The notes beneath the pieces were generated by a model. That model was not told where the DNA came from. It did not search any database and was given only the letters and a program-made list of their open reading frames with translations. Position numbers and translations under genes: made by a program. From Stichopus chloronotus (taxonomy: Eukaryota > Echinodermata > Holothuroidea > Aspidochirotida > Stichopodidae): 64,000 nt of DNA. Numbering within the stretch: position 1 is the stretch's first letter; each line of letters begins with the position of its first letter. Where the stretch lies: the NCBI GenBank assembly GCA_021234535.1, contig CM037830.1, forward strand, positions 5,802,170-5,866,169, given 5' to 3'. This document shows positions 47,660-59,959 of the stretch, one piece after another.

Positions 47660-50600
47660 GTGGAAGTGATTCTTGTGGAACCATGACACTAAGTCAAATA
47701 ATTTTGTCTGAATAGAAGAGTTTTCAACTAAAATAAACATTTTCTAGGATTATTACTTAGGCAGTAACGTTAGGCTACAGTGGTCGACTGGTCGTGCTAG
47801 CGTTTTAAGGCGGAGCCTAGGTTACAGTTCAGTATGGGTATTATAAGTTACGCAGTTACGAACTTACGGTCCTGTAAGTTTTGCAACTCGCTGAGAAAGA
47901 AACGCAAGGCGAATAACCCGCGAATAACCACCGTTATTCGCACGAACGTAACCCCCAACCATAAATTTAAAGGCTGTATTGCATCACCCCAAGCTATATT
48001 TTTACCTCCCTGAAAGGAAAATTCTCAACTGGTTCCAAGTTACAGTACTCTTAGATTGACAGCAAATTCGAAAGATGCAGAGCAGCTCGTATTACAAAGC
48101 GTACATAGGGATCCATTGTTTTGATTACACATGTGGAGGAATTTAAGACAGGCTGAGGGAGGGACTAGAGGTAGGTGGTTGGGAGAATTGAAACTGTCTG
48201 GGGTGATGCATTACAGCCTTTAAAGCTAATAAGGATCATTGATTGTCTAAAATCTCGTTCATTCCAGTAATTCGTTTTGGTAGGTTAGCGCAGCTCTTCC
48301 TCCACCCCTACCGACAAGATTTTTCAAACTCAAAGAAGTAGACAGTTGGGCTTTTTGGACTGACAGATTGTGGTAGCCTTCACGTGGTTCTTTCTTATGT
48401 GTTTCTTGTTAAACATTTCTGCGAAACTTTACTTCATTGATGTACAAATCTCATCATGACTGAAATATCCTAAAAGTTCCTTTTCACAAAAAATGCTAAC
48501 TACTTGTATTTGTAAAATACTTTGGTAAAATTAGGCATTATTTGTATGTCTGTGATAAGTTAACCATGTATGTATGTACCTCTTGAAGCAACGTTGCTTC
48601 TACAATCATTTTACACGATAAATCAATGGCACAATCTTGCACTTGAAGTGAATGAAAACACACTTCAGACTCATTGATGTTGTTCATGGAGAGGCATCAT
48701 AAATCAAACTTGCTTGTAGTCATTCTTAAATTTGGGTGTTTAGCGTTTAGACAGGAGGGAATATTAATCGATGACTACTCATCATAAAGTACTGTAGTAT
48801 TCCGAATGTGGACAAACGAGGAGCAAGCTGGTATAGGCCTAGATCTTGCAGAAAATGCCATGTTAGAAAAGGGGTCTTATCATTATCTTGGCTTGTAAGC
48901 AAGCACCATTTATGATTGATCTTGATGGATAACTTAAGCACACATGACACTGTTATAGGCACAATACGACATTGCAACTGAGAATGTGGCTACACCGCTG
49001 GGCTTTTCAGTGACAGAGTTTGGGAGCCCGAGTACTAGAATTGGTGGACCCGGGCACCTTGCACATATGATTTTACACTGGTATCACAAATTTGTTCAGG
49101 CGAATAGCCAGAACCTACGCTTCAATATCTTACCACTTCTCACTGATCGATGACTTGACTGCATGCTACATCTAAGTGCATATATGTCCAATTCCACATT
49201 TAAAATCTCATATCTATAAAGTACTATTTTTTCATGAAATTGCTTATCCCTCCCTTACACCCAAATATGCAGTATGCCAATTATTGTCAAACAAGGATAC
49301 TGCACTTGACACAGTAGAAATCTTGAGGCTATTTAAGTCGAATAGGAACACTAACAATGTTTTAAAGGTGTCATTTCATTTGTTAAAGATGTGTTAAAAA
49401 TAATCCAAATGAGTGCTTCACCTTTTCCATATGTACTGTACAAGTGGCAATTGGTGATTAAGTTCCTGAGTACATCACTTATTTAGAGCCTGCCATGTGA
49501 CTTTACCTTCCTTTTTTGGAAACAGTGTATGCAAATATGTAATGTGTTGTTACTCCATGGTATTCTGTGCCTATGCATTATTTACCCTAGTAGAATGTAT
49601 GCTATTAAACCTGGCTAAGTGGATCACACTGTTCATACAGTGCTGTCATGTAGACAAATCTTTGCATGCCCATTTGGGATAGACCAACATTTTTTAGCGT
49701 TCAGTACTGTAGTTTTAAGGTGGCAACTTTCTTTATTTTTCCTTCCTTGCAGATGGTCATCTGATGAGGAACTTCGAGATGTCATCTCCATTCTGACTGA
49801 AACAGCTGCCTGTCTCAACCCTTTGCAGTCATCTCATTCACCTCACTCATTGAAAATTTGTCTGCAGAGCTTGAGATGTCTTCGCAATGCATGTGCTGGA
49901 TGCCAAAAAAATCAAGACCATTTACTGTAGGCATTATTTCTATATATGTCCATAGTTGATCTATGTTTTTATGTATTCAAACTGGTCGTAGTTTTACAGT
50001 ATCTTCTCACTTGATACATAAATGTCGTATGTTTACAGTGAGTGAATGCTGATTTACACAATGCTGTAGAGCTTCTATTCATATGGCAAAATAATTGTGG
50101 TGAAAGGTGAAATGTCACTGATTCCACATTTTATAGACAAATCTAATATCAGATTGCTTGATTGCTATATGTCCTTCTGTGCTTAACAAAAGTTAATAAT
50201 TATTTCATTCTCACTAGTGCTTGTATGCCTGTTTTTCAAACAGTTTTTGTACAGTGGACTTTTGTGAAGCACACTTTTTGAAACCATTATGATATTGTAT
50301 GACAATACTGCTTCTATAAGCAATGAAAGGAACCATGTGTTGTCACCCAAATCAGATTTAGTCATAGGACATTTACTTTCAGTTTTTTGGATTAAAGATA
50401 ATCCAAAGAAAAAAGAAAAGAAATTCGAGAGAGAGATGCCGTAGGTTAAACCCACATATTGAGTTGTAATACATATTTCAAGCTAGTTTGCATGTCCATG
50501 CAGTAAAACACTGGCACAAACTATCAAAATAAGATGTTCACTTACTGTACCTCTTTTTCCATGAGTGAATGTTAATTACTGAGTAACAAAGGTACATACT

Positions 50601-53600
50601 TGATTCTCAAATGTCTGCTTGAAAGTTTACTTATAATCACATGTGTTTTTTTCTTCCATCTTTATTTACTTACCTTGTTAAGTTGGTAGTCACCCTACGT
50701 GAAGTTGTAATGTATAAACTATAGGCTTCCTCCGCAGTCATGTGGTCCCTTTGCGCCATAAAATAACTGCACTCCAAGGCTTAAAAGTTTCTTGACTTTG
50801 TCATGAACATGTATTTACAGGTGAATTTTGTCTTTCATACTCTTACTAAACAGAAATAAAAAGAGATAATAATGTAGTAAATGAAAATAACTAAGTTATT
50901 TTTAATTAAACCATATTGGACAGCTCTTAAATACAGATATGAACTGATCAAGTGGAGTAGAGGCTTTCTTACTTTTGCTAAATTCTTTTCTACCTTGATA
51001 ATGAATTAAAATCTATACAAGAATTCATTTCCTCTTGGAATATCAGAGTCAATGTTTTTGTTATAAATAAAATACTTATGGTAAAATATAAGAACATTGT
51101 AAGGATGATTCAAAAGAAATTTGTAGCCAAAGAAAAAAATCTTGTTTTGAAAAGAAGTGTGCAATAATTGTTTGTTCATCTGAAATGAAATTTGAAGTAT
51201 ACATTCCAAAGATATTTAGTTGAATATGTACATGCTGTAAAGAACCCTTTTTGAGGTTAAGAAGATGCAGGGAGTTGTTAATGGCCAGTATTCTATGAAG
51301 AAATTTGAACTGAAAATACTCTTATTTTTTATTTATTCCAAATAATCTCATTACCAAAGTTACATTCAATTTTCTCGTAAGCAACTGACGCCCACACTTT
51401 GCAAACATCATTTATAAAGTTATAATTTTGTTTCATATTCAACCAGTCACTGATGTGATGTTTATTCATGAGCAATGACAAAAATAAATTCATTCATGTA
51501 TACAGTACACTACTATACTAGTGTATAAACAAGCAAAATTGAGGGACAGTCAGTGCTAGGTTAGAACTTCAGAAGCCAGTCCCAACATTCCTATTATTCA
51601 ACTTCCTATCTTTGTGTAAATATTCATAATGTGGGCATAGTTCATCGTGACTTTGTGAGGTAAAGTGGCTTCCAAGAATTTAAAGCAGAAAGTCCTACTT
51701 TTCTCAACTTTTTATTTCACTGTGTCAAATTGAAATTGACTAGATAAAGCCTAAAATGTCTATAGGTACAGTAATTTTCAATGATTACCATTTGTAAACT
51801 TATAATGACAGGTGTACTGTTTTTACATGTCAACAACAGAGGGACACCAGGATGAGAAACAACCTGCTGGAAGTTTGCTAAAGTGTCACTGTAGTTATCA
51901 AGTGATGTAAAGCATGGCATTGATTACCATATCCTTAGTGTAGGATGTATTTCACACTCAGTTTGCTCCTGCAGAAGTCTCGGAAGTGAGCCCATTCTGT
52001 GATGGGATGGTCAGTTAGAATGTAATCTTCGAGAAGTTCGAAAACATTGAGGTTTGCGTTCAACAGGTCTGTCATGTATCACTTTTGATTCTTTTGCCTT
52101 CAGATCTAAGGACATTCCTGAGCTGCTGAAGAGGCTCATAAACGAGACGCTACATGTCATTGCAGAGGCTGCATCATTGGAGGAAGATATTCTAGCCTTA
52201 CTACGATGTAGTATACAGGTTGCGGTCAATATGGTCACTGAAAATAGCCAAGGACAGCAGTGTATTTGGGAGATCTTCTACCCAGAGACTCTCATGTAAG
52301 AAGTAATCTTTAAGAATCTTTGAACACTGAGATCAAATGTGAAAGTGAGCAAGTCCTAAATGTCTTTTGTTGTTACATTGCTTGCATGTGGTACAGTTTT
52401 ACCCACTGGTTGGGTGCCAGCTGGTCATTTTCAAGTTACCCAGGGAGCTTGAAGCTGCTTGCTGTTTCCTTACTCAATGCACAAAGTAATGTAGAATACA
52501 GAGTAGCTTTGAAAGTTAAGTTTTATGTACTTTGGACAGGTACCAAGATGTGGAGTCGGAAGCTGTCACATGTTCTGATAAAGAATCTAGTATGCATGGT
52601 AAATTGCAATTGTAGAATGACTGCAGGTTTCATGTTACTCATTTGGACAAGAGCAGATCCAGCAATTGCTGTAATGGTGGGGGGGGGGGGGGCTAACAAA
52701 GTGCACTGAAGATGCAGTATGAGCATGAAGCACATTTATTACAGTAACTCCTTAGGTCCAGGGGCTTGTGTGAGGACTCCTGATAGAGGTCAGGGTCCCT
52801 CTTGGAATCCAGAGCCAAACCCCCTGGAAGCCCTTACAAAAGACGATAGTCAGTACACAGAAAACTAGTTTAAACGTATGTCATTTCATGCCTTTCTATG
52901 CCCTGATGTCATATGAAATTGAGAGTTATGTGAACCTGTAAGAATACGTTGGATTGTCAGCAAGGAATGGCAAGTTACACTGAGCACGTTCGGGTACTGG
53001 GTCTTTTAGCCACATTTCAATCGCAAAAGAACATGTGTTAAAAAAATCTTTTAGAACTTCTGCTGTAAATGTAAGATTTTGCTGGTGAAGAGCACTGAAA
53101 ATCCATGTCTTTATTTGTATGTAGATGTCAAAATAAGAGAGACAAAGAGAGCAATTCTGTACAGTCAGAGGTCTACCACTTTCATGCATTTTGAATACAT
53201 TGTAAGCTAAGCTGACTGAAAGCATATGTTTGTTGCTAAATCATTCTCCACTTAGGGGAGTTTTAACCTGTAAGGACACCAAGGCCAGGCATTATGGTTG
53301 CATGTTGATTCTAGCTTGTCTAAAACACCCGGAGATCATGACATCTTTCAAGACCAACGATGGAAGACTGAAACTGGTAGAGGCCGTCCTAAAGATTTGC
53401 ACAGAGGAGACGGAACTAGACTTTAGGTGAGAGCTGTTCTAATGAAAATAAACATAAACATTGTTCTTGTGTGTTTAACTGTTGAGAATGAGCTGCAGTG
53501 TATAAGTAGTGGTTCAAAAACCAACTTGTGTCTTTAATTGGTGCTACTGTGGATATCCATAACATCACCTCATATATTTGTATGCTTTGAGTTGTTTGAA

Positions 53601-56600
53601 TCTTTCGGTTGCATTCTCAAAGTTTCAGAAAGTTAAAATATATTATGACCAAAGCAATCATCACTCTGTCACATAAAGAGAAACCAAGTTCCATGCCCAG
53701 GTAAGGTTGAAAGGAAATTTTGCTAAAATATGATACACTTGTGGCACAGAATGATGCACTCTTGTGAGCTGTTCAGTTTCAGGTAAATAGCCCGGCAGAA
53801 AAAAGACTGACAGTAAGTCTGCCCTGCAAGATCTGAGCATAGCCTTGTTAGATGAATGTGTGCATCAATGTGAACCCACAAAAAGAATGCCCTCACTCTT
53901 TGGATTATGATAGCATATCATAATCTAATGCAGCCATACTCTCCTTTCGCGAATTTCTTATGTTAAGCCTTTGTTTGAGTGCGCTAAGTCTTGAGCACTC
54001 CCTTGCCTCATACGCCGTGAAAACAAAGACCACATATTTCTCAACTGATATCACTAATTATTTTTGATGAACTCGTGAAATTTGTGGTGCAAATTTAGTT
54101 CAATATAACGATTACAAATATTGACAAATCAGTAAATACTGGCATTCGATTTTGAACTTTTGGTACGAGTGCAGAGGATGGATACAGCAATTGCATGACG
54201 TGATCAGTAAAAGTCTGAAATGCAATCGACAACGTTATCGCCTTGTTGATTATACTAAGTACATGCAGCAGAGCACGCATACGTAACATGCACAGACTGT
54301 GCATCGAGCAAGATACGCCTAACTTTTACGTAGGCTACACACGGCCCGGGTAGTAATCCTATAAATTACCGCATTGCATAAGGTCTTCAGTAATTTGATT
54401 ATATCTTGAGCAGTACTCTTGCAGGATTACATTATTCCAAAATGTGGGTTCAGAAAAAGAAAATTTAGGTAAAAAGTTACTACAGACCCTGGCAACGGTC
54501 GGTAATTATTTTCATTGGGCCTCATGCTGTTTACGACATTGCCATTAGCTCATTTTGCAATATCTGCTAGCCTAGGCCTATATAGGATAAAGTTAGTCAC
54601 TGGTTGGCTATCATACTTAATGTTAGGGTAAGTTATGCTTAAGACCTAATAAATGGACCCGGGTCTGTTCGAGAAACACAAGTAGAGGGGTGTTTTCAGA
54701 AGGAGTATTATTTGAAGGTTTCTGTCATTGGAAGGTTAAACATATGGACAAATTTGAGCTACAGTACCATCAGGTAGCCTACCGTTTGCCGTATAGGCGT
54801 AGTAAAACTGAAAATTGTGATAGCACGCAAATCATGAGCCTTGTAATTCCAACAATTGAAGCTGCAGCCTTACGAGTAATTTGCCTCCATCACCTGTATC
54901 AGAATCTCATCTGTATGATGAAACATATTGTAATCCTTGAAACCATCGGTTTTTTATTGGTCTTGTTCTCCTTGATGTTCATATGACCAAATAATATTTA
55001 CTTAAGCTTAGTTTAGTAAGTGTCTAGATCAGGAAACTGTCTTGAATTCGTCAAGGACCTTATACCATGTTGCTCATTGATTTGTTCTGGGGATACCTAC
55101 TCTTGCCTACTCTTTTTAACAAATTTTCACAGGCACTTACTCTTTTCATCAAATTTTCAAAAGGTAACAAAACAGGGAAGAACCAATCAGTCTAAATGCA
55201 TACCCAAACCTGCCCCTGAAACCCCCATTTGACATCAGTGAAGTCCATATGTAAAATAGCCAAATTTTCTGATAAGGCAATTTTGAGCCCTCAGAAAATT
55301 TCCCACTGACTTCATCGGTATTGGACCCGTGGAGTAAAGATTGCAAGATAGACACTCAAACAACCAATCCAACCATCCACACATAATATTTGTAATATCA
55401 AATGTTCCATGTGCCAGAGTTTGTTTAAGTGGTTGCTATTTTCTCACTCTTTATGGCATGTTACTATTTCTTGTTTCTCCCTCTGTTGTTACTGACATGA
55501 TAATTAGGACTATAATTAAGACTATGTTATTATGACAATACCAGAGTGGCTGCTGATGGCTTCTGCATATTTTAGTCATGTTTATGCTTCTGTGACAAAT
55601 TTAACAATGAGCAAAATTTCTAATAATGATGCATAGAAGAATGCAAATGACTTATAGTTCGGAATGAAAGCATTTTTAACTTTCATGTTTTCACCAGACA
55701 ATGTTTCCTAAAAAACTGACATATTTATTCCTCCACAAATATGACTTTGTTTAAAATGACACTCAGCATTTCCGTACATGCTTGGCTTCTTCAGCTTGCA
55801 GCTTGTTACATTTCTTTTACGTCGGCCATACTTTGTCCCTGACTCTCTTGCTAATCTGGATCCAGATGCACGGATGATCCTGTTAGAGATAATATCAGCC
55901 CACCTCTCAGAACAAGCAGAAGATGATGCCCGCCCCTCAGAAATTGGTGAGAATTCTGTGCAAGTTCTTGCAGAGACATTTGAGAAAGACTGTCACCAGG
56001 TTATCAAATTTGCAACAGGGGAAGAACAAGAGAGCTCAGATCTTAAGGTCAGTTTAGAGATGAATGTGAGATGAAGTAGCACAGCATATTAAGAGTTTGT
56101 CGAAGTGGATTGGTTTGTAAATATTGGAATGTTTGAGAAAAAAACACAACATGACACGTTTTGACTGCAATTGTCAAACAAACCCCTGATATAATAGTAG
56201 TCATCAATGTTGACTCAGAATTCATAGTCATACATGTATTAAACATAGGCAGAGAATTTTAATGTGTACTTGAGTAGTGTATTAGGTCTGCTAATTTGTT
56301 TATTGCACGTGATAAAGCATTGGATGGTTGTTTCGTTTCTCACGGTATTAGCGAAGCTTTCTGTTTGTCTGTTGGTATTTGCAGCTTCCTATTGTTGTCA
56401 TCAAACTTCTCTCAGCACTCTGCATTGCTTCTTCATCTCCTACCAAACCTGAGATGAAAATCTTACAAGAGAGGACATCACTTCTCATTTCTAGCCTAGG
56501 TTTGTTACTTTCCCTTTGCTTTACGTTTTTTTAAAGTTCAAAGTCTGATGACATTGGCGTGAAATCAGATCTGAAGTGAAAAGCATCCCTTGGAAAAAAG

Positions 56601-59260
56601 TGGGAGATGAATCCTGAGATGACTGAGGTGTAAATGACCAAAAAGTATCACTAGATGATCGCTAGATGATGTCGCTAGATTTTCTGTTCAACATTTGAAA
56701 TAAAAATAATTCCAAATTGAAATGCTTCTGAAAATTTACAATCTTCCCAACTGCTTGTGGTTTCCCTTTGGCAAGAGCAAAATCCTGAAAAAAAAAAACC
56801 AGCAAAAATACTTTCAAACGCTGATAAATATGTGTAGCTAGTGATACGTTTTTCTTACAATTTGATGTCATGTAACATGTCTGGTTTTTTACTTATTTTA
56901 CACTTTAAACAATAAGGAAAGTATTTTTCTAGATGTTTTCATAATTGTGTGACCCATCTTCCATTTGGTAGTAGTTCGTTGAGGTACTGAGTGATGTTAA
57001 AAATATGTATGGGAGTGAAAAGTCAAGTAGGAAAGCAAACATTTTGAATAGTCCCTTTGAAAATTCTCTTACACAAAGTTGTGGACATTGTCTTTTGGTT
57101 GGCTCAGGAAGGGGTGGGGGTTACGAGCGGTGGGATGAAGTGAGTAAATTCCTCCAAGTCATGTTCTTGTTGACAATTTGTGCATTCTTGTTTTATCTTC
57201 AAGTGAGTCTTGGACCTCAACATGCCATGGGTATTGGGGGACCTGTGAAAAAGATTTATCTTTATGTTTCAAATTCAAAATATAAAGCATCTGCATCTAA
57301 CTAATTCAAAATGAAAGTACCCTCTATTCTGCCTGTCTCTCCCCCTCTGACCACAACTGTCACATGTCCATTTGTTTTAAATACAGTGGGTTTCTTTCCA
57401 AGAAAAGAAAAGTCAAATTGGTCCAGTCGATTTTCGTTGTGTCAGTGTGACGACCTGCTTTTGTGATTCGTCAATCCACTTTGACCCCTCTTTAAATGGA
57501 GCGTTGTAAATCAGTGAATGAAAACCAAAGCAAAAGTAGTTGAGTCTTGTTCAGTTGTACGTGCCATTCAAGACATGGAGAATCTTGTGAGATATTCATA
57601 AAAATTCAAGTGCGATGATGACAGCAGTAGACACTCACACTTTACATCCATTTTCCAAGTTTGTCTGCTGTCTTCTCCGCCCACGATGACCTTTCTCAAA
57701 TTACTGTTCCTTTTAATCCCTGGGTTTCATGGCCAATAGAGGATACACAATCACTTTAGTTGGTTTTATTCACAAGCAATCTGAGGTGTCATGATACCTT
57801 GTAATGATTCTGTCACTTCTTCAAATAAGTTAATAAAATAAAGGAGAAAGGATAGCAGACGTCAGTGAGTGACTCTCTGTTCGATTTCAAATTTCACTCA
57901 AATCATCGAGAAGTTCGTGTGAATGCAAACTGATTAAGACAAAGAATGCTGGATGACTTTCTCTTTCTCTTTGAAAGAGAATAGTATGCAAGTTATGAGA
58001 TTACTGAGAATTTTCTTACTTTATTACAATTTTGTAGTGTTGCCACACACCTTTCTCAGTCTACAGCGTCAGAAAAAAAAGCATGTTTTGATGAATGAGT
58101 TTCTGCGATCTGTATTTCTCTGTCTCAATTTTGAAATAAGGACCTCTGTTGTTGTTCTCATTTGTGGTACAGAAGAGCAAAACTTTTTCTTGTATGACAC
58201 CTATCATTAATGATGCCACCAAAGTCAATGGTTTTTACCAGACAGACCGATGGACAGACAGGCAGACAGATAGACAAGCAGGCAGGCAGGTGAATAGATA
58301 GACAGAAAGACAGGCAGATGAACAGACAGACAACAAAGGACGTTTGAAAAGGTGCCATTGTAGTAAAAAATGCAAATAGTTTCCAGAATTTGAAGTTTCA
58401 GTTACTGTCTGTGTGCATCTGGATACAATGTATGAGAAAATTGCCAGAAAGAGATCACTGTGAACTACTGAATAATATTGATTCTACCAATATTTTATTT
58501 TTTTCAACTGCTTGAATTCAAACTGCATGTACTGCAGAGATAGTCAGTTGAAAGAAGACATGCATGTTGAGAGAGTGCTTTCTATTGTCCCCTTGAATTG
58601 GAGAAACTTTAATGCTAATGTTGCTCAAAACACTCCTTACGTAAATTCCATTTTGATTTTGAATCACAATAAGTGAAACACGACAAAATTGTAATTCCGG
58701 AATTGTAAGTCCTGAATGACATAATCTAACAGGATATACGATAGGCGTCACACAGATCGTAATAATGAAAGTGTGGGCTTCTGTAGTTATGTTTATCCTT
58801 AAAAGTGCTAACCACAAGTTTACAGACAGAATGGAAGCCTGTTTTTGTAAACTATGTTTAGATTGTAAGAAGAATGTCATGGAGTACACAAACAACTTAT
58901 ATCTGCTTGTGATGAATTGACTGACACCATTCTAAAGATCACGAGCATTGATTTGGGGAATGGTGGGGGGTGCGTTTCCCTTCTACTTTTGCGTAATTTA
59001 AATCTAAAAACAAAAATAAAAATTACACCTTTCTAAAAGTGTAAATTTCCACATCTGTGTTCTAGAAAGTAAAGAATATTTAGCTGACATTTACAAGACC
59101 GGAGAGAGTGGAAAGTGCCATTTCCTGCAACATGGCATTTTTATTGAAAACAATTTTTTTTGTGATTTAAGCATCAACTGATGGTGTCATGTATGCTTGC
59201 CCTCTGCTTCAAATCCTTCGCTCCCCCAGCAGAGATAGTTTAGATGCAGCATATGCTTGG
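47589..59260 (+). CDS. ATXN10: Ataxin-10, 5' seven exons; 3' part lies beyond the window
   Basis: Partial CDS join(47589..47659,49753..49926,52104..52295,53256..53426,55795..56047,56385..56499,59172..59260), about 355 residues of the roughly 475 usual. Seen: SLRCLRNACAGCQKNQ near residues 64-79, which matches human FRCLRNACIECSVNQ; then ALLRCSIQVAVNMVTENSQG, matching TAFRCGLQFLGNIASRNEDSQ; then ACLKHPE, matching CLNHPD. Later blocks match the human LDLMIAKIT and CKTVLKLA regions. Introns 1-4 are phase 2, intron 5 phase 0 and intron 6 phase 1, and all junctions close codons. Known: ATXN10 is an armadillo-fold cytosolic protein of neurons and other cells, linked to O-GlcNAc transferase, neuritogenesis and cytokinesis. 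The conserved C-terminal ataxin-10 domain (human LIRLIGNLCYK...) is absent, so the gene runs past 64000 or at least past what I can see. Exon 7 is only probable. Confidence 0.9.
47967..48223 (+). mobile_element. MITE-1 copy B, 257 bp, TTAA-flanked
   Basis: The left end is TTAA-AGGCTGTATTGCATCACCC and the right end GGGTGATGCATTACAGCCT-TTAA; these are inverted repeats with one mismatch over 19 bases. Its length equals that of copy A (25357-25613), from which it differs at scattered single bases. It lies in ATXN10 intron 1. Confidence 0.9.
49753..49926 (+). CDS. ATXN10: ATXN10 exon 2, conserved RCLRNAC block
   Basis: It encodes WSSDEELRDVISILTETAAC and SLRCLRNACAGCQKNQDHL. Acceptor CCTTGCAG, donor GTAGGC. 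The CLRNAC motif is the best family marker in the N-terminal armadillo part. Confidence 0.95.
52104..52295 (+). CDS. ATXN10: ATXN10 exon 3
   Basis: It encodes SKDIPELLKRLINETLHVIA, then ALLRCSIQVAVNMVTENSQG and WEIFYPETL. Acceptor TTTCAG preceded by a pyrimidine tract; donor GTAAGA. Phase 2 at both ends. Confidence 0.95.
52676..52692 (+). repeat. Poly-G run in ATXN10 intron 3
   Basis: A G run of about 14 bases follows ATGGT at 52676. Similar runs occur near 7600, 8530, 9690, 38268 and 45197, mostly next to transposon-like sequence. Confidence 0.7.
53256..53426 (+). CDS. ATXN10: ATXN10 exon 4
   Basis: It encodes GVLTCKDTKARHYGCMLILA and CLKHPEIMTSFK, ending TEETELDF. Acceptor CACTTAG, donor GTGAGA. 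It matches the human CLNHPDKKIVAYSSMILF region in spacing and hydrophobic pattern. Confidence 0.92.
55795..56047 (+). CDS. ATXN10: ATXN10 exon 5
   Basis: It encodes LQLVTFLLRRPYFVPDSL, LDPDARMILLEIISAHLSEQ and CHQVIKFATGEEQESSDLK. The first of two nearby AG acceptors (55793-55794) is the one that keeps phase. Donor GTCAGT, phase 0. Confidence 0.93.
56385..56499 (+). CDS. ATXN10: ATXN10 exon 6
   Basis: It encodes LPIVVIKLLSALCIASSSPT and ILQERTSLLISSL, equivalent to human ATIRLLDVLCEMTVN. Acceptor TTTGCAG after a T-rich tract, donor GTTTGT, ending in phase 1. Confidence 0.88.
58238..58333 (+). repeat. Imperfect GACA/GATA tetranucleotide microsatellite
   Basis: About 95 bases of GACA, GGCA, GATA and GCAG words in 4-base register, located in ATXN10 intron 6. 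The minus-strand ORF here (repeated CLPVCPSVCL-type peptides) is a product of the repeat. Confidence 0.88.
59172..59260 (+). CDS. ATXN10: ATXN10 candidate exon 7
   Basis: In the phase demanded by exon 6 it reads STDGVMYACPLLQILRSPSR and DSLDAAYAW, with leucine-rich spacing like the human PGLLERVIDLLRVIHVAG helix. Acceptor TTTAAG follows a T-rich tract. The donor, GTTTTT, is poor, so the 3' boundary may be wrong. Confidence 0.5.
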
Positions 59261-59959
59261 GTTTTTTTTTTTTCCATTAATCCTATCATAAATGCAAATC
59301 ATGTCATATGGCATTGCATGGCTTGTGTACATAAGTAGTGACTAGCAATTTCAGGTTCAAGATGCTGTCTTAGCCTCCAATGCTTGAGGTACTGTAGAAT
59401 AACACTGAACTAATAGCAACTTGTTCTATGGGAGTGCATGGTGGTAGGTATTGATGAAACCCACCATAAGTCTGAGTGAGACCTACTTTTGTCCTACTTT
59501 TTACCTGCATAATCTTAATTTTCTCCTATTTTAGAGACTTATCGTCCTCCTGTCATCCTTCTTTTTTTTGCCTAGGTTCACTCTAAAGCCTGCATTTCCT
59601 TCCTGATATTTTGATTTGATATGAACTTGATGTAAATTATGTCGTAGGAATGCCAGAAATAGAATTGATGATTATTGCAACCACTCTGTCAGAGAACATC
59701 AGCACCAGTCAGTCCATCATTCGCAAAAGAAGATCAGTTTTAGGCTAATCATTATCGTGATGCGTCAAAAAGTCACATCTTTGTGTTGATCTGGCAGCAA
59801 ATGCATTCTATTGAAGACACTGTGGTAGGCAACAGTATCCTGTATCAACATCCTGCTCCCCCCTTCATTGTGTTATTAGTAACTTGTGATTCCAAGCAGT
59901 TGATATTGGTTGAAGCATTATGGTGCAATCAACCTGGATAATGTTCCATTAGGTAGCTC

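Noticed and set aside
55778..55794. ATG at 55778 as a start for ATXN10 exon 5
   Set aside because: The ATG lies in the intron before the acceptor at 55793-55794, which keeps phase with exon 4.
58158..58358. Cys/Leu/Pro-repeat minus-strand ORF
   Set aside because: It is a translation of the GACA/GATA microsatellite.
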